A DNA stretch of 5,781 bases from Betaproteobacteria bacterium (lineage in GTDB: Bacteria; Pseudomonadota; Gammaproteobacteria; Burkholderiales; SG8-39): the NCBI GenBank assembly GCA_029858545.1, contig JAOUFA010000250.1, positions 1-5,781 of the forward strand, given 5' to 3'. The notes below the pieces were generated by a model. That model saw nothing but the letters and a program-made list of their open reading frames with translations, was not told the origin of the DNA and ran no database searches. The translations under genes and the position numbers were made by a program. Positions 1 to 5,781 of this stretch are shown here, piece after piece (the stretch's first letter is position 1; each line of letters starts with the position of its first letter).

Positions 1-780
1 CCGCTGGCGGGCGAACCACACCGACAGGTTCCAGCTTACCGGCACGGCGAGCGCGAGCGCGAGCGCGGCCACCGTGCCCAGAGGCCCGACCGCCCACGAC
101 AGCGCGAGCAGGCCCAGGCCGATGCCGAGCATTCCCCACAGGCCGTTGGCGATCACCGCGGCGCTCGCCCGCCCGCCGATGCGGGTGTGCAGAATCAGCA
201 TCGTGCAGGTGGTCGAGATCGGGTAGACGGCGAGCATGCCGGTGGCGCCCGGTCCGGCCCAGTGGCTCGTGAGCAGGACCGCACCCATCAGTACGCACAC
301 CAGCGCGGTGCGCAGCGGCAGTTCGTACCATCGTCGCGCGACGCGCGGGATCCTGACCTCGCGGAAGCGGCGGCTAAGCAGTATGCAGGCCGAGTAGCCG
401 GCCAGGTTGAGCAGCGCGGCGCTCGCCGCGGTCCAGGGGACCGACCGCACCAGCCCGGCGAGCGCGATCCAGCACGCGATGGCGGTCAGCAGGCTCGCGA
501 CCAGTCCGCGCGTTTGCGCGAGCACGAGGTAGACCAGCATGAAGATCGAGGTCACCGCGTTGAACGCGAGGCTGCTTTGCGCGCTCGCGGCCAGGTAGGC
601 CGCGTCGTGATCAAGGGAAAGAAAGACGTAGGCGGGCCACACCGTCACCGGCAGGGTCACCACCAGTGCCCCGATGAGTGGTCCCGAGCGCTCGACCACC
701 ACCGAAGCAAAGACGACGATGCCCGCGGTGAGTGCCAGTTTGAGCGCAAGCGACAGCCAGAATGCGAGTTCGGGTGGCAT
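1..780 (-). CDS. Polytopic membrane protein with internal duplication, unknown function (partial, runs off left edge)
   Basis: Reading the minus strand from the ATG at 780-778 gives 260 codons without a stop to the window edge, so the C-terminus is missing. The product is very hydrophobic, with likely membrane segments near residues 9-29, 35-54, 71-88, 93-111, 118-136, 156-172, 180-197, 207-227 and 233-252, and a basic loop at about 137-150. The two halves align without gaps at an offset of 143 residues: L13/L156, A16/A159, L17/L160, G33-P34/G176-P177, P44/P187 and L54/L197 coincide, so the protein is a tandem duplication. The Gly-rich, Pro-containing segments recall the small GlpM-type membrane protein family, but that link is tentative. 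The start has a modest upstream AGGA on the minus strand, nine bases away. It is divergent from the dehydrogenase operon. A transport role is possible, but nothing in the sequence proves it. Hydrophobic coding explains this strand far better than the Arg/Gln-rich plus-strand frame across the same bases. Confidence 0.7.
   Translation of the reverse strand, partial: MPPELAFWLSLALKLALTAGIVVFASVVVERSGPLIGALVVTLPVTVWPAYVFLSLDHDAAYLAASAQSSLAFNAVTSIFMLVYLVLAQTRGLVASLLTAIACWIALAGLVRSVPWTAASAALLNLAGYSACILLSRRFREVRIPRVARRWYELPLRTALVCVLMGAVLLTSHWAGPGATGMLAVYPISTTCTMLILHTRIGGRASAAVIANGLWGMLGIGLGLLALSWAVGPLGTVAALALALAVPVSWNLSVWFARQR
49..66. repeat. Three tandem GAGCGC hexamers
   Basis: Three perfect copies of the hexamer GAGCGC run back to back at 49-54, 55-60 and 61-66. 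They lie inside the minus-strand membrane gene and encode alternating Ala-Leu in a transmembrane segment (residues about 239-245). The repeat unit is a multiple of three, so a slip would lengthen or shorten the helix without shifting the frame. It is probably just a by-product of Ala/Leu coding at high GC. Confidence 0.6.
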
Positions 781-844
781 GAGAGAGATTCCTGATCCGG
801 CGAAGGAGTTTCGCAGGGATGCGGCGCAACGGCAGCAAAGTTGT

Positions 845-873
845 TTGCCTGCGGATAACAAACGCCTTAGACT
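845..873 (+). promoter_or_regulatory. Candidate sigma-70-like promoter for the dehydrogenase operon
   Basis: TTGCCT at 845-850 (4 of 6 against TTGACA) and TAGACT at 868-873 (4 of 6 against TATAAT) are 17 bases apart, the ideal spacing. They sit in the least GC-rich part of the divergent region, about 100 bases before the ATG at 973. Matches of this quality occur by chance, so this is only a best candidate. Confidence 0.3.
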
Positions 874-900
874 TTTCCACCTGCTCTCGCGGATGTCCGA

Positions 901-919
901 GGACCGATTGGTCCGACCG
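901..919. promoter_or_regulatory. Overlapping inverted repeats, possible GntR/FadR-type operator
   Basis: GGACC at 901-905 and GGTCC at 910-914 form a perfect inverted repeat with a 4-base spacer. The overlapping TGGTCCGACCG at 909-919 matches the known FadR-subfamily GntR half-site pattern TNGTNNNACNA at all but the last base. It lies about 28 bases downstream of the candidate -10, where a bound repressor could block transcription. No regulator gene is in the window, so the assignment is inference from pattern only. Confidence 0.3.
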
Positions 920-972
920 GATCGAACCACGGCGGGGCCAACGCGTTCCTCATTCAATTGCGGATTTCTCCC

Positions 973-2274
973 ATGGCGACCTTTCTCAAGAGACGTATCG
1001 ACCAAACCGTGACCGATGCCATCGACGTGAACGTGCGTCGCACGGTCGAATCGATTCTGGACGATATCAGGCAGCGCGGCGATACCGCGGTGCGCGAGCT
1101 TTCGGTGAAGTTCGACAAGTGGTCGCCGCCGAGCTTTCGCCTGTCGCAAGCCGACATCGACGCGATCATGGCGAAGGTCGCGCCGGAGACGATCGCCGAT
1201 ATCCAATTCGCGCAGGCGCAGATCCGTCAGTTCGCCGAACACCAGCGCGCATCGATACGCGACATCGAAGTCGAGACCCTGCCCGGCGTGAAGCTGGGTC
1301 ATCGCAACATTCCGGTCGACAGCGTCGGCTGCTACGTACCGGGCGGCCGCTACCCGATGGTGGCCTCGGCGCACATGAGCATCGTGACCGCGCGCACCGC
1401 GGGCGTGCGGCGCGTGATCGCCTGCACTCCGCCCAACCAGGGTGCGCCGCATCCGGAAACGATCGCGGCGATGGTGCTCGCCGGCGCCGACGACATCTAC
1501 GTGCTTGGCGGCGTGCAGGCGATCGTCGCGATGGCATTGGGTACCGAAAGCATCGCTCCGGTCGACATGCTGTGCGGGCCGGGCAACGCCTATGTGGCCG
1601 AGGCGAAGCGCCAGCTCTTCGGCCGCGTCGGCATCGACCTTTTTGCCGGGCCGACCGAGATCCTGGTGGTCGCCGACGACACCGCGGATGTCGAGATGAT
1701 CGCGGTCGATTTGCTCGGACAGGCCGAGCACGGTCCGACGAGTCCGGCGATCTGCATCACCACTTCGCAGGCGATCGCGCAGGCGCTGCCGGCCGAGATC
1801 GAGCGCCAGCTCAAGGTGCTGCCGACCGCCGATATCGCGGGCGTCGCCTGGCGCGATTACGGCGAGATCATCCTGGTCGCCTCGCGCGAGGAAGCCGTCG
1901 CCGAAGCCGACCGCGTCGCGGCCGAACACGTCGAAATTCTCACGCGCGAGCCGCGTTATTTCCTCGATCGAATGAAGAATTACGGTGCGCTGTTTCTCGG
2001 GCCCGAGACCAACGTGTCCTACGGCGACAAGGTGATCGGCACCAACCACACGCTGCCGACGCTCGGCGCGGCGCGCTATACGGGCGGGTTGTGGGTCGGC
2101 AAGTTCCTGAAGACCTGCACCTACCAGGAGGTTACGCCGGAGGCGAGCGTGAAGGTCGGTGAATATTGTTCCCGGCTGTGCGCGATCGAGCGCTTCTGGG
2201 GCCACAAGGAGCAGGCCGATCTGCGCCTGCGCCGCTATGGCGGCCAGAACGTCGGCCTCGGTGCGAAGCGCTAG
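973..2274 (+). CDS. HisD-family dehydrogenase, sulfopropanediol-dehydrogenase-like (HpsN-like)
   Basis: The 433-residue product matches the histidinol dehydrogenase family over its full length (usual length about 430). These enzymes are cytosolic, zinc-dependent and NAD-linked, and oxidise an alcohol to a carboxylate in two steps. All four zinc ligands of E. coli HisD have counterparts: Q250 and H253 (QAEHGP), D352 (YGD) and H411 (GHKE). The catalytic pair E318-H319 (AEHV), H359 (GTNH) and E406 are also kept. Segments such as [28 protein letters not shown] and [16 protein letters not shown] are typical of the catabolic HisD-like subgroup that includes HpsN (sulfopropanediol 3-dehydrogenase), not of biosynthetic HisD. 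The substrate-contacting Ser237 of E. coli is T228 here. No other his gene is nearby. The ATG at 973 gives the family-like start MATFLKR; a TTG at 958 is an alternative, and neither has a clear Shine-Dalgarno. It is first in a tight operon. The subgroup is well supported; the true substrate is unknown. Confidence 0.93.
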   Translation: MATFLKRRIDQTVTDAIDVNVRRTVESILDDIRQRGDTAVRELSVKFDKWSPPSFRLSQADIDAIMAKVAPETIADIQFAQAQIRQFAEHQRASIRDIEVETLPGVKLGHRNIPVDSVGCYVPGGRYPMVASAHMSIVTARTAGVRRVIACTPPNQGAPHPETIAAMVLAGADDIYVLGGVQAIVAMALGTESIAPVDMLCGPGNAYVAEAKRQLFGRVGIDLFAGPTEILVVADDTADVEMIAVDLLGQAEHGPTSPAICITTSQAIAQALPAEIERQLKVLPTADIAGVAWRDYGEIILVASREEAVAEADRVAAEHVEILTREPRYFLDRMKNYGALFLGPETNVSYGDKVIGTNHTLPTLGAARYTGGLWVGKFLKTCTYQEVTPEASVKVGEYCSRLCAIERFWGHKEQADLRLRRYGGQNVGLGAKR

Positions 2275-2284
2275 AGGATCGTCG

Positions 2285-3070
2285 ATGGCGAGCCCGGCCG
2301 AGGCCCTCGCGGCGCGCTTTCGCCTCGACGGCCGCATTGCGCTGGTGGTCGGCGCGGGCCGCGGCATCGGCCGGAGCGTCGCACTGGCGCTCGCCGGCGC
2401 GGGCGCCGAGCTGTGGCTCGCGGCGCGCACGCGCGGCGAGATCGACCAGGTCGCGGCGGAGATCCGCGCCGCGGGCGGGCACGCGCGGGCGGTGGAGTGC
2501 GACGCGACCGATGCGGCGTCGGTCGCGCGCGTCGTCGCCGCGATCCCCGCGCTCGACATCCTCGTCAATAGCGCGGGAACGAATATCCCCGAACCCTTCG
2601 TCGAGGTGAGCGAAGCGCATCTCGATCGGATGCTCGCCGTCAACGTGAGGGCCGCGTTCTTCGTCGCGCAGGCGGCGGCGAAGAAGATGCTCGAGTCGCC
2701 CGGGCGCAAGGCGCGCGGCGGGGCGATCGTCAACATCGGTTCGCAAATGGGCCATGTCGGCGCCGAGAACCGTACCGCCTACTGCATGACGAAACACGCG
2801 GTCGAGGGGCTCACCAAGGCGCTCGCGGTCGAACTTGCGCCGCATAACATCCGCGTCAACACGGTCGCGCCGACCTTCATCGAAACGCCGCTGACCGCGC
2901 CGATGCTGGCGCGCCCCGGTTTCAGCGAATGGGTGCTGTCGCGCATCCCGATCGGCAGGCTGGGTCAGGTGGACGAGGTGGCGAGCGCGGTGCTGTTCGC
3001 GGTGTCACCCGCCGCGTCGCTGATGACCGGAACGAGCCTGGTCGTCGACGGTGGCTGGACGGCGCGCTGA
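2285..3070 (+). CDS. Short-chain dehydrogenase/reductase (classical SDR)
   Basis: This 261-residue protein has the usual classical SDR length and order of motifs. The nucleotide-binding glycine motif is GAGRGIG at 23-29 (with Val instead of the usual preceding Thr). NSAG at 95-98 stands for the NNAG motif. The catalytic tetrad is N120, S153, Y166 and K170 (YCMTK), and the C-terminal VDGG is canonical. The end of the second strand reads LAAR with no acidic residue, and R48 may favour NADP(H), though that is inference. SDRs reversibly oxidise alcohols to carbonyls in the cytosol; the substrate is not evident. The ATG at 2285 is preferred because AGAGGA lies six bases upstream and the SDR fold starts right after it; a GTG at 2159 would add 42 residues of Arg/Ser-rich sequence overlapping the dehydrogenase. 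It follows the HisD-like gene by 10 bases, so the two are probably co-transcribed and may act on the same or successive metabolites. Confidence 0.93.
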   Translation: MASPAEALAARFRLDGRIALVVGAGRGIGRSVALALAGAGAELWLAARTRGEIDQVAAEIRAAGGHARAVECDATDAASVARVVAAIPALDILVNSAGTNIPEPFVEVSEAHLDRMLAVNVRAAFFVAQAAAKKMLESPGRKARGGAIVNIGSQMGHVGAENRTAYCMTKHAVEGLTKALAVELAPHNIRVNTVAPTFIETPLTAPMLARPGFSEWVLSRIPIGRLGQVDEVASAVLFAVSPAASLMTGTSLVVDGGWTAR

Positions 3071-3099
3071 ATGAGATGCCAGGATTGAGAATTCAAACG

Positions 3100-3106
3100 A
3101 AGGAGG
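3100..3106 (+). promoter_or_regulatory. Strong ribosome binding site of the cyclase-family gene
   Basis: AAGGAGG lies seven bases before the ATG at 3114, close to a full complement of the 16S rRNA tail. It fixes the start of the downstream gene and suggests that this product is made at a higher level than the weakly initiated first gene of the operon. Confidence 0.8.
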
Positions 3107-3113
3107 AACGATC

Positions 3114-4082
3114 ATGCCCAGAAGATACGATGCGAAGCGATTCGATATGAAGCATTTGCGCGCGGCGGCCGAGCGCTGCAAGAACTGGGGCCGCTGGGGA
3201 GCGAACGACGAGGCGGGCACGCTCAATTTCATCACCCCGGCGGAACTCGTCGCCGCGGGCAAGCTGATCAAGCGCGGCAAGGCGTTTTCGCTCGGTCTCA
3301 ATTTCGACCGCAACGGCCCGCAAAAGGGCCTGTGGGGCAACCGCTTCAACCCGATCCACACCATGCTCGCCACCGGCACCGACGCGGTGTCCGGCGTGCA
3401 GGACAAGGGCGGGCTGCGCTACGCCGACGACATGGTGTCGCTGCCGATGCAGTGCGGCACACAATGGGATGCGCTCGGCCACATCTTCTATGACGAGAAG
3501 ATGTGGAACGGTTACGACGCGCGCCTGGTCGATTCCAACGGCGCGCAGAAGAACGGCATCGAGAAGGTGAAGGACCGCATGGCCGGGCGCGGCGTGTTGC
3601 TCGACGTCGCGCGCCACCTCGGCGTCGCCTGCCTCGCCGACGGCATGGCGATCACCAACGACGATCTCGATGCCTGCGCGAAGGCGCAAGGGGTCGAGAT
3701 CCGGCGCGGCGACTTCGTCATCGTGCGGACCGGCCAGATGGAGCAGCGCCTGGACGCGGGCGACTGGGGCGGCTATGCCGGGGGCGACGCACCGGGGCTC
3801 GCGTTCGAGACCTGCGACTGGATCCACAAGAAGGAAATCGCCGCGATCTGCACCGACACCTGGGGCTGCGAAGTGCGTCCCAACGAAACCACCGAGGCAA
3901 GCCAGCCCTGGCACTGGGTGGTGATCCCGATGATCGGCATCACCATGGGCGAGATCTTCTATCTGCGCGAACTCGCGGCCGATTGCGCAGAGGACCGCGT
4001 CTACGAGTTCTTCTTCACCGCGCCGCCGCTGCCCGTCACCCATGCGGTGGGCTCGCCGATCAATCCGATGGCGATTAAGTAG
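3114..4082 (+). CDS. Cyclase family protein (kynurenine formamidase fold), long form with altered metal motif
   Basis: The 322-residue product belongs to the 'cyclase' superfamily, whose known members hydrolyse amide or lactam-like bonds (kynurenine formamidase KynB, isatin hydrolase). It is much longer than KynB (about 210 residues), with an N-terminal extension (WGRWGANDEAGTLNFIT near 25-42) found in a long-form subgroup. The signature H-x-G-T-H-x-D-x3-H is present as Q113-C-G-T-Q117-W-D119-A-L-G-H123: two metal-site His are Gln, while the Asp and the last His remain. Later family positions appear kept: D248 (TDTWG), H267 and E280 (HWVV...GE), and the C-terminal GSPINPMAI. A hydrolase or lyase acting on a small metabolite is likely, but metal binding may be weak, different or absent. 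It sits 43 bases after the SDR, behind a strong Shine-Dalgarno, so it is probably part of the same operon. No signal peptide is visible. The fold is well supported, the reaction is not. Confidence 0.88.
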   Translation: MPRRYDAKRFDMKHLRAAAERCKNWGRWGANDEAGTLNFITPAELVAAGKLIKRGKAFSLGLNFDRNGPQKGLWGNRFNPIHTMLATGTDAVSGVQDKGGLRYADDMVSLPMQCGTQWDALGHIFYDEKMWNGYDARLVDSNGAQKNGIEKVKDRMAGRGVLLDVARHLGVACLADGMAITNDDLDACAKAQGVEIRRGDFVIVRTGQMEQRLDAGDWGGYAGGDAPGLAFETCDWIHKKEIAAICTDTWGCEVRPNETTEASQPWHWVVIPMIGITMGEIFYLRELAADCAEDRVYEFFFTAPPLPVTHAVGSPINPMAIK

Positions 4083-4178
4083 CGCAGGTTGATGGCGCGC
4101 TAAAACGGGGGGGGCGGTGTCCGACGGCACGGCCCCGGGCGTCTTGCGTGGTTCGGGATTTCGGCGGTTTCCGGCGTT

Positions 4179-4192
4179 CGCGCGGCCGCGCG
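4179..4192. repeat. Perfect 14-base GC palindrome
   Basis: CGCGCGGCCGCGCG equals its own reverse complement. In RNA it can form a five-pair stem with a GGCC loop. No run of T follows, so it is not a typical intrinsic terminator. It may be a weak transcription barrier, a protein site, or chance in GC-rich DNA. Confidence 0.6.
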
Positions 4193-4348
4193 TTGCGGGG
4201 CATGAGCGTTACCCCAAGGTTTTTCCGATCCCCCGCATAAGAAGAAGGTATTTCCGCCCCCTCGGCGCTCTTTGCTAGCGTGACGGCCGGGGTTCGATGA
4301 CGCGTGATTTGACGGCGCATCCTCGCGAACTCCCAGGCGTCTGCGCAC

Positions 4349-4356
4349 GAGGAGGG
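4349..4356 (+). promoter_or_regulatory. Ribosome binding site of the M24-like gene
   Basis: GAGGAGGG lies seven bases before the ATG at 4364 and decides that start over in-frame alternatives. It is a strong Shine-Dalgarno, comparable with that of the cyclase-family gene. Confidence 0.75.
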
Positions 4357-4363
4357 GCAAGCC

Positions 4364-5641
4364 ATGACCGACAAGTACGGCAAGTCGTATCCGTTCCAGC
4401 CGATGGACTGGATCGAGGGCGTGAATATGGACAAGCTGCGCACCGGGCGCCTGAAGCGCGCCAAGGCGGAGCTGTTCGAGAAGCGCAAGTTCGGCGGGCT
4501 GCTGTCGCTCAACGAGTGGAACACGCGCTACATTACGAGCACCTACACCCCGCCGTGGACGACGCCGAGTTCGGGCCTGCGCTATTCGCTTCTCCTCAAG
4601 GGCGACGAACATCCGATCATCTACGAGCAGGGCGATATCGGTTATCACACGCAGCGCAATTCCCCCTGGCTGCCGCCGGGCAACGTCCGCTATGCGATCA
4701 CCGGCATGGGCTGGATCGCGCGCTGCATGGGTGATTCGGCGCACCAGGCGGCGGTGAAACGCTTCGTCGATCAGACGATGATCGAACTCAAGCGCGCCGG
4801 GGTCGAGAAGGAGGTCCTCGCGCTCGATTTCTCCGATCCCTATATCACCGCCGCGTTCGAGGCGAAGGGCGTGAAGACGAGCGGCGAGGGCTTCACCGCG
4901 ATGCTCGCGGCGCGCAAGAACAAGCTGCAGGAGGAGGTGGAGTGCCTGCGCAACACCTGCACCATCGGCGACGCGATGTTCGATGCGCTGGTGCGCACCG
5001 TGCGCCCCGGCGTGAGCGAGCACGAAATCCTCGGCGAGGCGTTCAAGGCCTGCTACACGAACGGCGGCGAGGTGCATTCGGGCGTGTTCTGTACCTCGGG
5101 TCCGTATTCGTGGCCGAACCTGCGCCATTCGACCGGGCGGCGCCTGGCGCATGGCGATGTGATCTACATGGACGTCTACAACACCTCGTGGAACGGCTAC
5201 AAGACCTGCTACTACCGCTCATTCAGTGTCGGCGAACCGTCCAAGGCGACCAAGGCCGCTTACCAGCGCGCCTACGACTGGCTCTACGATTCGATCAACG
5301 TGATCCGGCCGGGCATCACGTCGAAGGAAATCGCCGAACGCTGGCCCGCCGGACCCGATGTGTGGGGCGATATCGGCGTCGTGCACGAGGACCAGACCGC
5401 GGGCAACAACTGGGCACACGGCATCGGGCTGACGCTGTATGAGCCGCCGCTCGTCTGGCGCGGCTGTTCGATCGATCATCCGATGGTGATCGAGGAGGAT
5501 ATGTGTTTCGCGATCGAGACTCAGGAGGGCGATGGGGAGGGGCAGGGCGTGCGTATCGAGGAGGTCATCCGGGTGACCAAGACAGGAGTCGAGATTCTTT
5601 CGAAGTGGCCCGTCAAGGAACTCACGGTGATTGAATGCTGA
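4364..5641 (+). CDS. Creatinase/aminopeptidase P-fold (M24-like) protein with altered metal site
   Basis: The 425-residue cytosolic protein has the two-domain plan of creatinase and aminopeptidase P: an N-terminal domain (about 30-170) and a C-terminal pita-bread domain (about 185-415). Its M24 landmarks are KNKLQEEVECLRNTCTIGD near 186-204, a His-Ser-Gly at 238-240, D270 (YMDVYN), GYKTC at 278-282, HGIG at 352-355, E385 (FAIET) and E399 (RIEE). Of the five metal ligands of M24 peptidases, D270, H352, E385 and E399 are present, but the second Asp (GYxxD in aminopeptidase P) is C282. The second active-site His (HGIGxxxHEP) is Y359. Loss of such residues is known in non-peptidase relatives: creatinase has lost metal binding, and DddP, a DMSP lyase, uses this fold for C-S cleavage. 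This protein is therefore more likely a hydrolase or lyase of a small molecule than a peptidase. It stands 281 bases after the cyclase-family gene and 21 before an FmdB-type gene. Confidence 0.9.
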   Translation: MTDKYGKSYPFQPMDWIEGVNMDKLRTGRLKRAKAELFEKRKFGGLLSLNEWNTRYITSTYTPPWTTPSSGLRYSLLLKGDEHPIIYEQGDIGYHTQRNSPWLPPGNVRYAITGMGWIARCMGDSAHQAAVKRFVDQTMIELKRAGVEKEVLALDFSDPYITAAFEAKGVKTSGEGFTAMLAARKNKLQEEVECLRNTCTIGDAMFDALVRTVRPGVSEHEILGEAFKACYTNGGEVHSGVFCTSGPYSWPNLRHSTGRRLAHGDVIYMDVYNTSWNGYKTCYYRSFSVGEPSKATKAAYQRAYDWLYDSINVIRPGITSKEIAERWPAGPDVWGDIGVVHEDQTAGNNWAHGIGLTLYEPPLVWRGCSIDHPMVIEEDMCFAIETQEGDGEGQGVRIEEVIRVTKTGVEILSKWPVKELTVIEC

Positions 5642-5662
5642 GCGGCGGGGAGAGAGCCGATC

Positions 5663-5781
5663 ATGCGTATCTTTGACTACTGTTGTGCCGCCTGCGCGCA
5701 TACCTTCGAGGTATTCGTGCAGTCGGATCTCGACGCGCCGCCCTGCCCGCGCTGTGGTTCCTCTGCCGTGGCACGGCAACA
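5663..5781 (+). CDS. FmdB-type zinc-ribbon protein (partial, runs off right edge)
   Basis: The ATG at 5663 opens a frame of 39 complete codons to the window edge, with GGGGAGAG about eight bases upstream. The product starts MRIFDYCCAACAHTFEVF and continues with PPCPRCGSS. C8-x2-C11 and C28-x2-C31 form a zinc ribbon, with Tyr and Phe at the family's usual places (most members start M-P-x-Y-x-Y-x-C-x-x-C). The FmdB family was named after a putative regulator of formamidase expression in Methylophilus; the role of most members is unknown. It follows the M24-like gene by 21 bases and is likely co-transcribed. Its position in an operon with a formamidase-fold protein fits the family's association with amide catabolism, but this is context only. 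An extra Cys at position 7 precedes the first pair. Confidence 0.85.
   Translation, partial: MRIFDYCCAACAHTFEVFVQSDLDAPPCPRCGSSAVARQ

Larger units (their letters stand above)
781..972. other. Divergent intergenic region
   Basis: This stretch separates the minus-strand membrane gene from the plus-strand dehydrogenase operon, so it should carry promoters for both directions. It contains a weak sigma-70-like candidate at 845-873, an inverted repeat at 843-863 (GTTTG, 11 bases, CAAAC), a perfect GGACC-4-GGTCC repeat at 901-914 and an overlapping TGGTCCGACCG at 909-919. It is visibly less GC-rich around 840-880 than the flanking genes. No small gene is convincing here. The frame of the dehydrogenase is open back to a stop at 868-870, but the residues encoded upstream of the ATG at 973 do not look like family sequence. 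Confidence 0.6.
4083..4363 (+). other. 281-base intergenic gap before the M24-like gene
   Basis: No gene is supported here. The gap contains a run of eight G at 4107-4114, a perfect 14-base palindrome at 4179-4192 and a less GC-rich patch around 4210-4260. No U-tract follows the palindrome, so a standard intrinsic terminator cannot be called, and no convincing -35/-10 pair was found. Its size next to gaps of 10, 43 and 21 bases suggests that a separate promoter or a processing/attenuation site for the M24-FmdB part lies here. Confidence 0.6.

Noticed and set aside
187..795. A 202-residue open frame on the plus strand opposite the membrane gene
   Set aside because: Its product is dominated by Arg, Gln, Asp, His and Gly with no fold-like pattern, whereas the minus strand encodes a coherent, internally repeated membrane protein over the same bases.
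819..2162. A 447-residue plus-strand frame overlapping the HisD-like gene
   Set aside because: It is an Arg-rich out-of-frame reading of GC-rich DNA; the other frame matches the HisD family residue by residue.
2159..2284. Upstream GTG start extending the SDR by 42 residues
   Set aside because: The extra residues are Arg/Ser/Ala-rich, overlap the HisD-like gene and add nothing to the SDR fold; the ATG at 2285 has its own Shine-Dalgarno.
4124..4192. GC-rich hairpins as an intrinsic terminator after the cyclase-family gene
   Set aside because: Stems are short or bulged and no T-run follows any of them.
4262..4277. GGC...TTGC resembling a sigma-54 -24/-12 promoter
   Set aside because: The distance from the GG to the GC element is two bases too short for sigma-54, and the bases around GG do not fit TGGCAC.
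4309..4337. TTGACG as a -35 element for the M24-like gene
   Set aside because: No acceptable -10 hexamer occurs 16-18 bases downstream; the sequence there is CCCAGG-like.
3093..5152. Two long minus-strand open frames (3093-4130 and 4100-5152)
   Set aside because: They are mirror readings of the cyclase-family and M24-like genes, with composition (His, Asp, Arg, Ala, Leu) typical of antisense frames in GC-rich genes and no recognisable motif.

Overview
The window reads as a GC-rich bacterial chromosome segment (by eye roughly two thirds G+C, with GCG/CGC/GAC/GAG-type codons throughout), most likely from a proteobacterium. The assignment rests on codon style and on the flavour of the protein families; no marker gene is present. 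Coding density is high, no rRNA, tRNA, CRISPR array or insertion sequence is visible, and the gene content is accessory catabolism, not housekeeping.

Layout. Positions 1-780 hold the N-terminal 260 residues of a minus-strand polytopic membrane protein built as an internal duplication; it runs off the left edge. Positions 781-972 are a divergent intergenic region with a weak promoter candidate and two or three short inverted repeats, one of which resembles a GntR/FadR-type operator. From 973 onward every gene is on the plus strand: a HisD-family dehydrogenase of the sulfopropanediol-dehydrogenase-like (HpsN-like) type (973-2274), a classical short-chain dehydrogenase (2285-3070), a long-form 'cyclase family' (kynurenine-formamidase fold) protein (3114-4082), a 281-base gap (4083-4363), a creatinase/aminopeptidase-P fold (M24-like) protein (4364-5641) and the start of an FmdB-type zinc-ribbon protein (5663 to the right edge).

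How they may work together. Gaps of 10, 43 and 21 bases and good ribosome binding sites suggest two tightly packed blocks (dehydrogenase-SDR-cyclase and M24-FmdB) that are co-directional and probably functionally linked. Two oxidoreductases beside two hydrolase-type folds look like a catabolic pathway for a small alcohol- or amide-bearing metabolite. The substrate cannot be read from the sequence. The most notable detail is that both hydrolase-type proteins have changed family metal-site residues: the cyclase has Q-x-G-T-Q-x-D in place of H-x-G-T-H-x-D, and the M24 protein has Cys in place of the second metal-binding Asp. This points to non-standard chemistry, as in creatinase or the DMSP lyase DddP, two known non-peptidase members of the M24 fold. 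The HisD-like protein, by contrast, keeps every zinc and catalytic residue of histidinol dehydrogenase.
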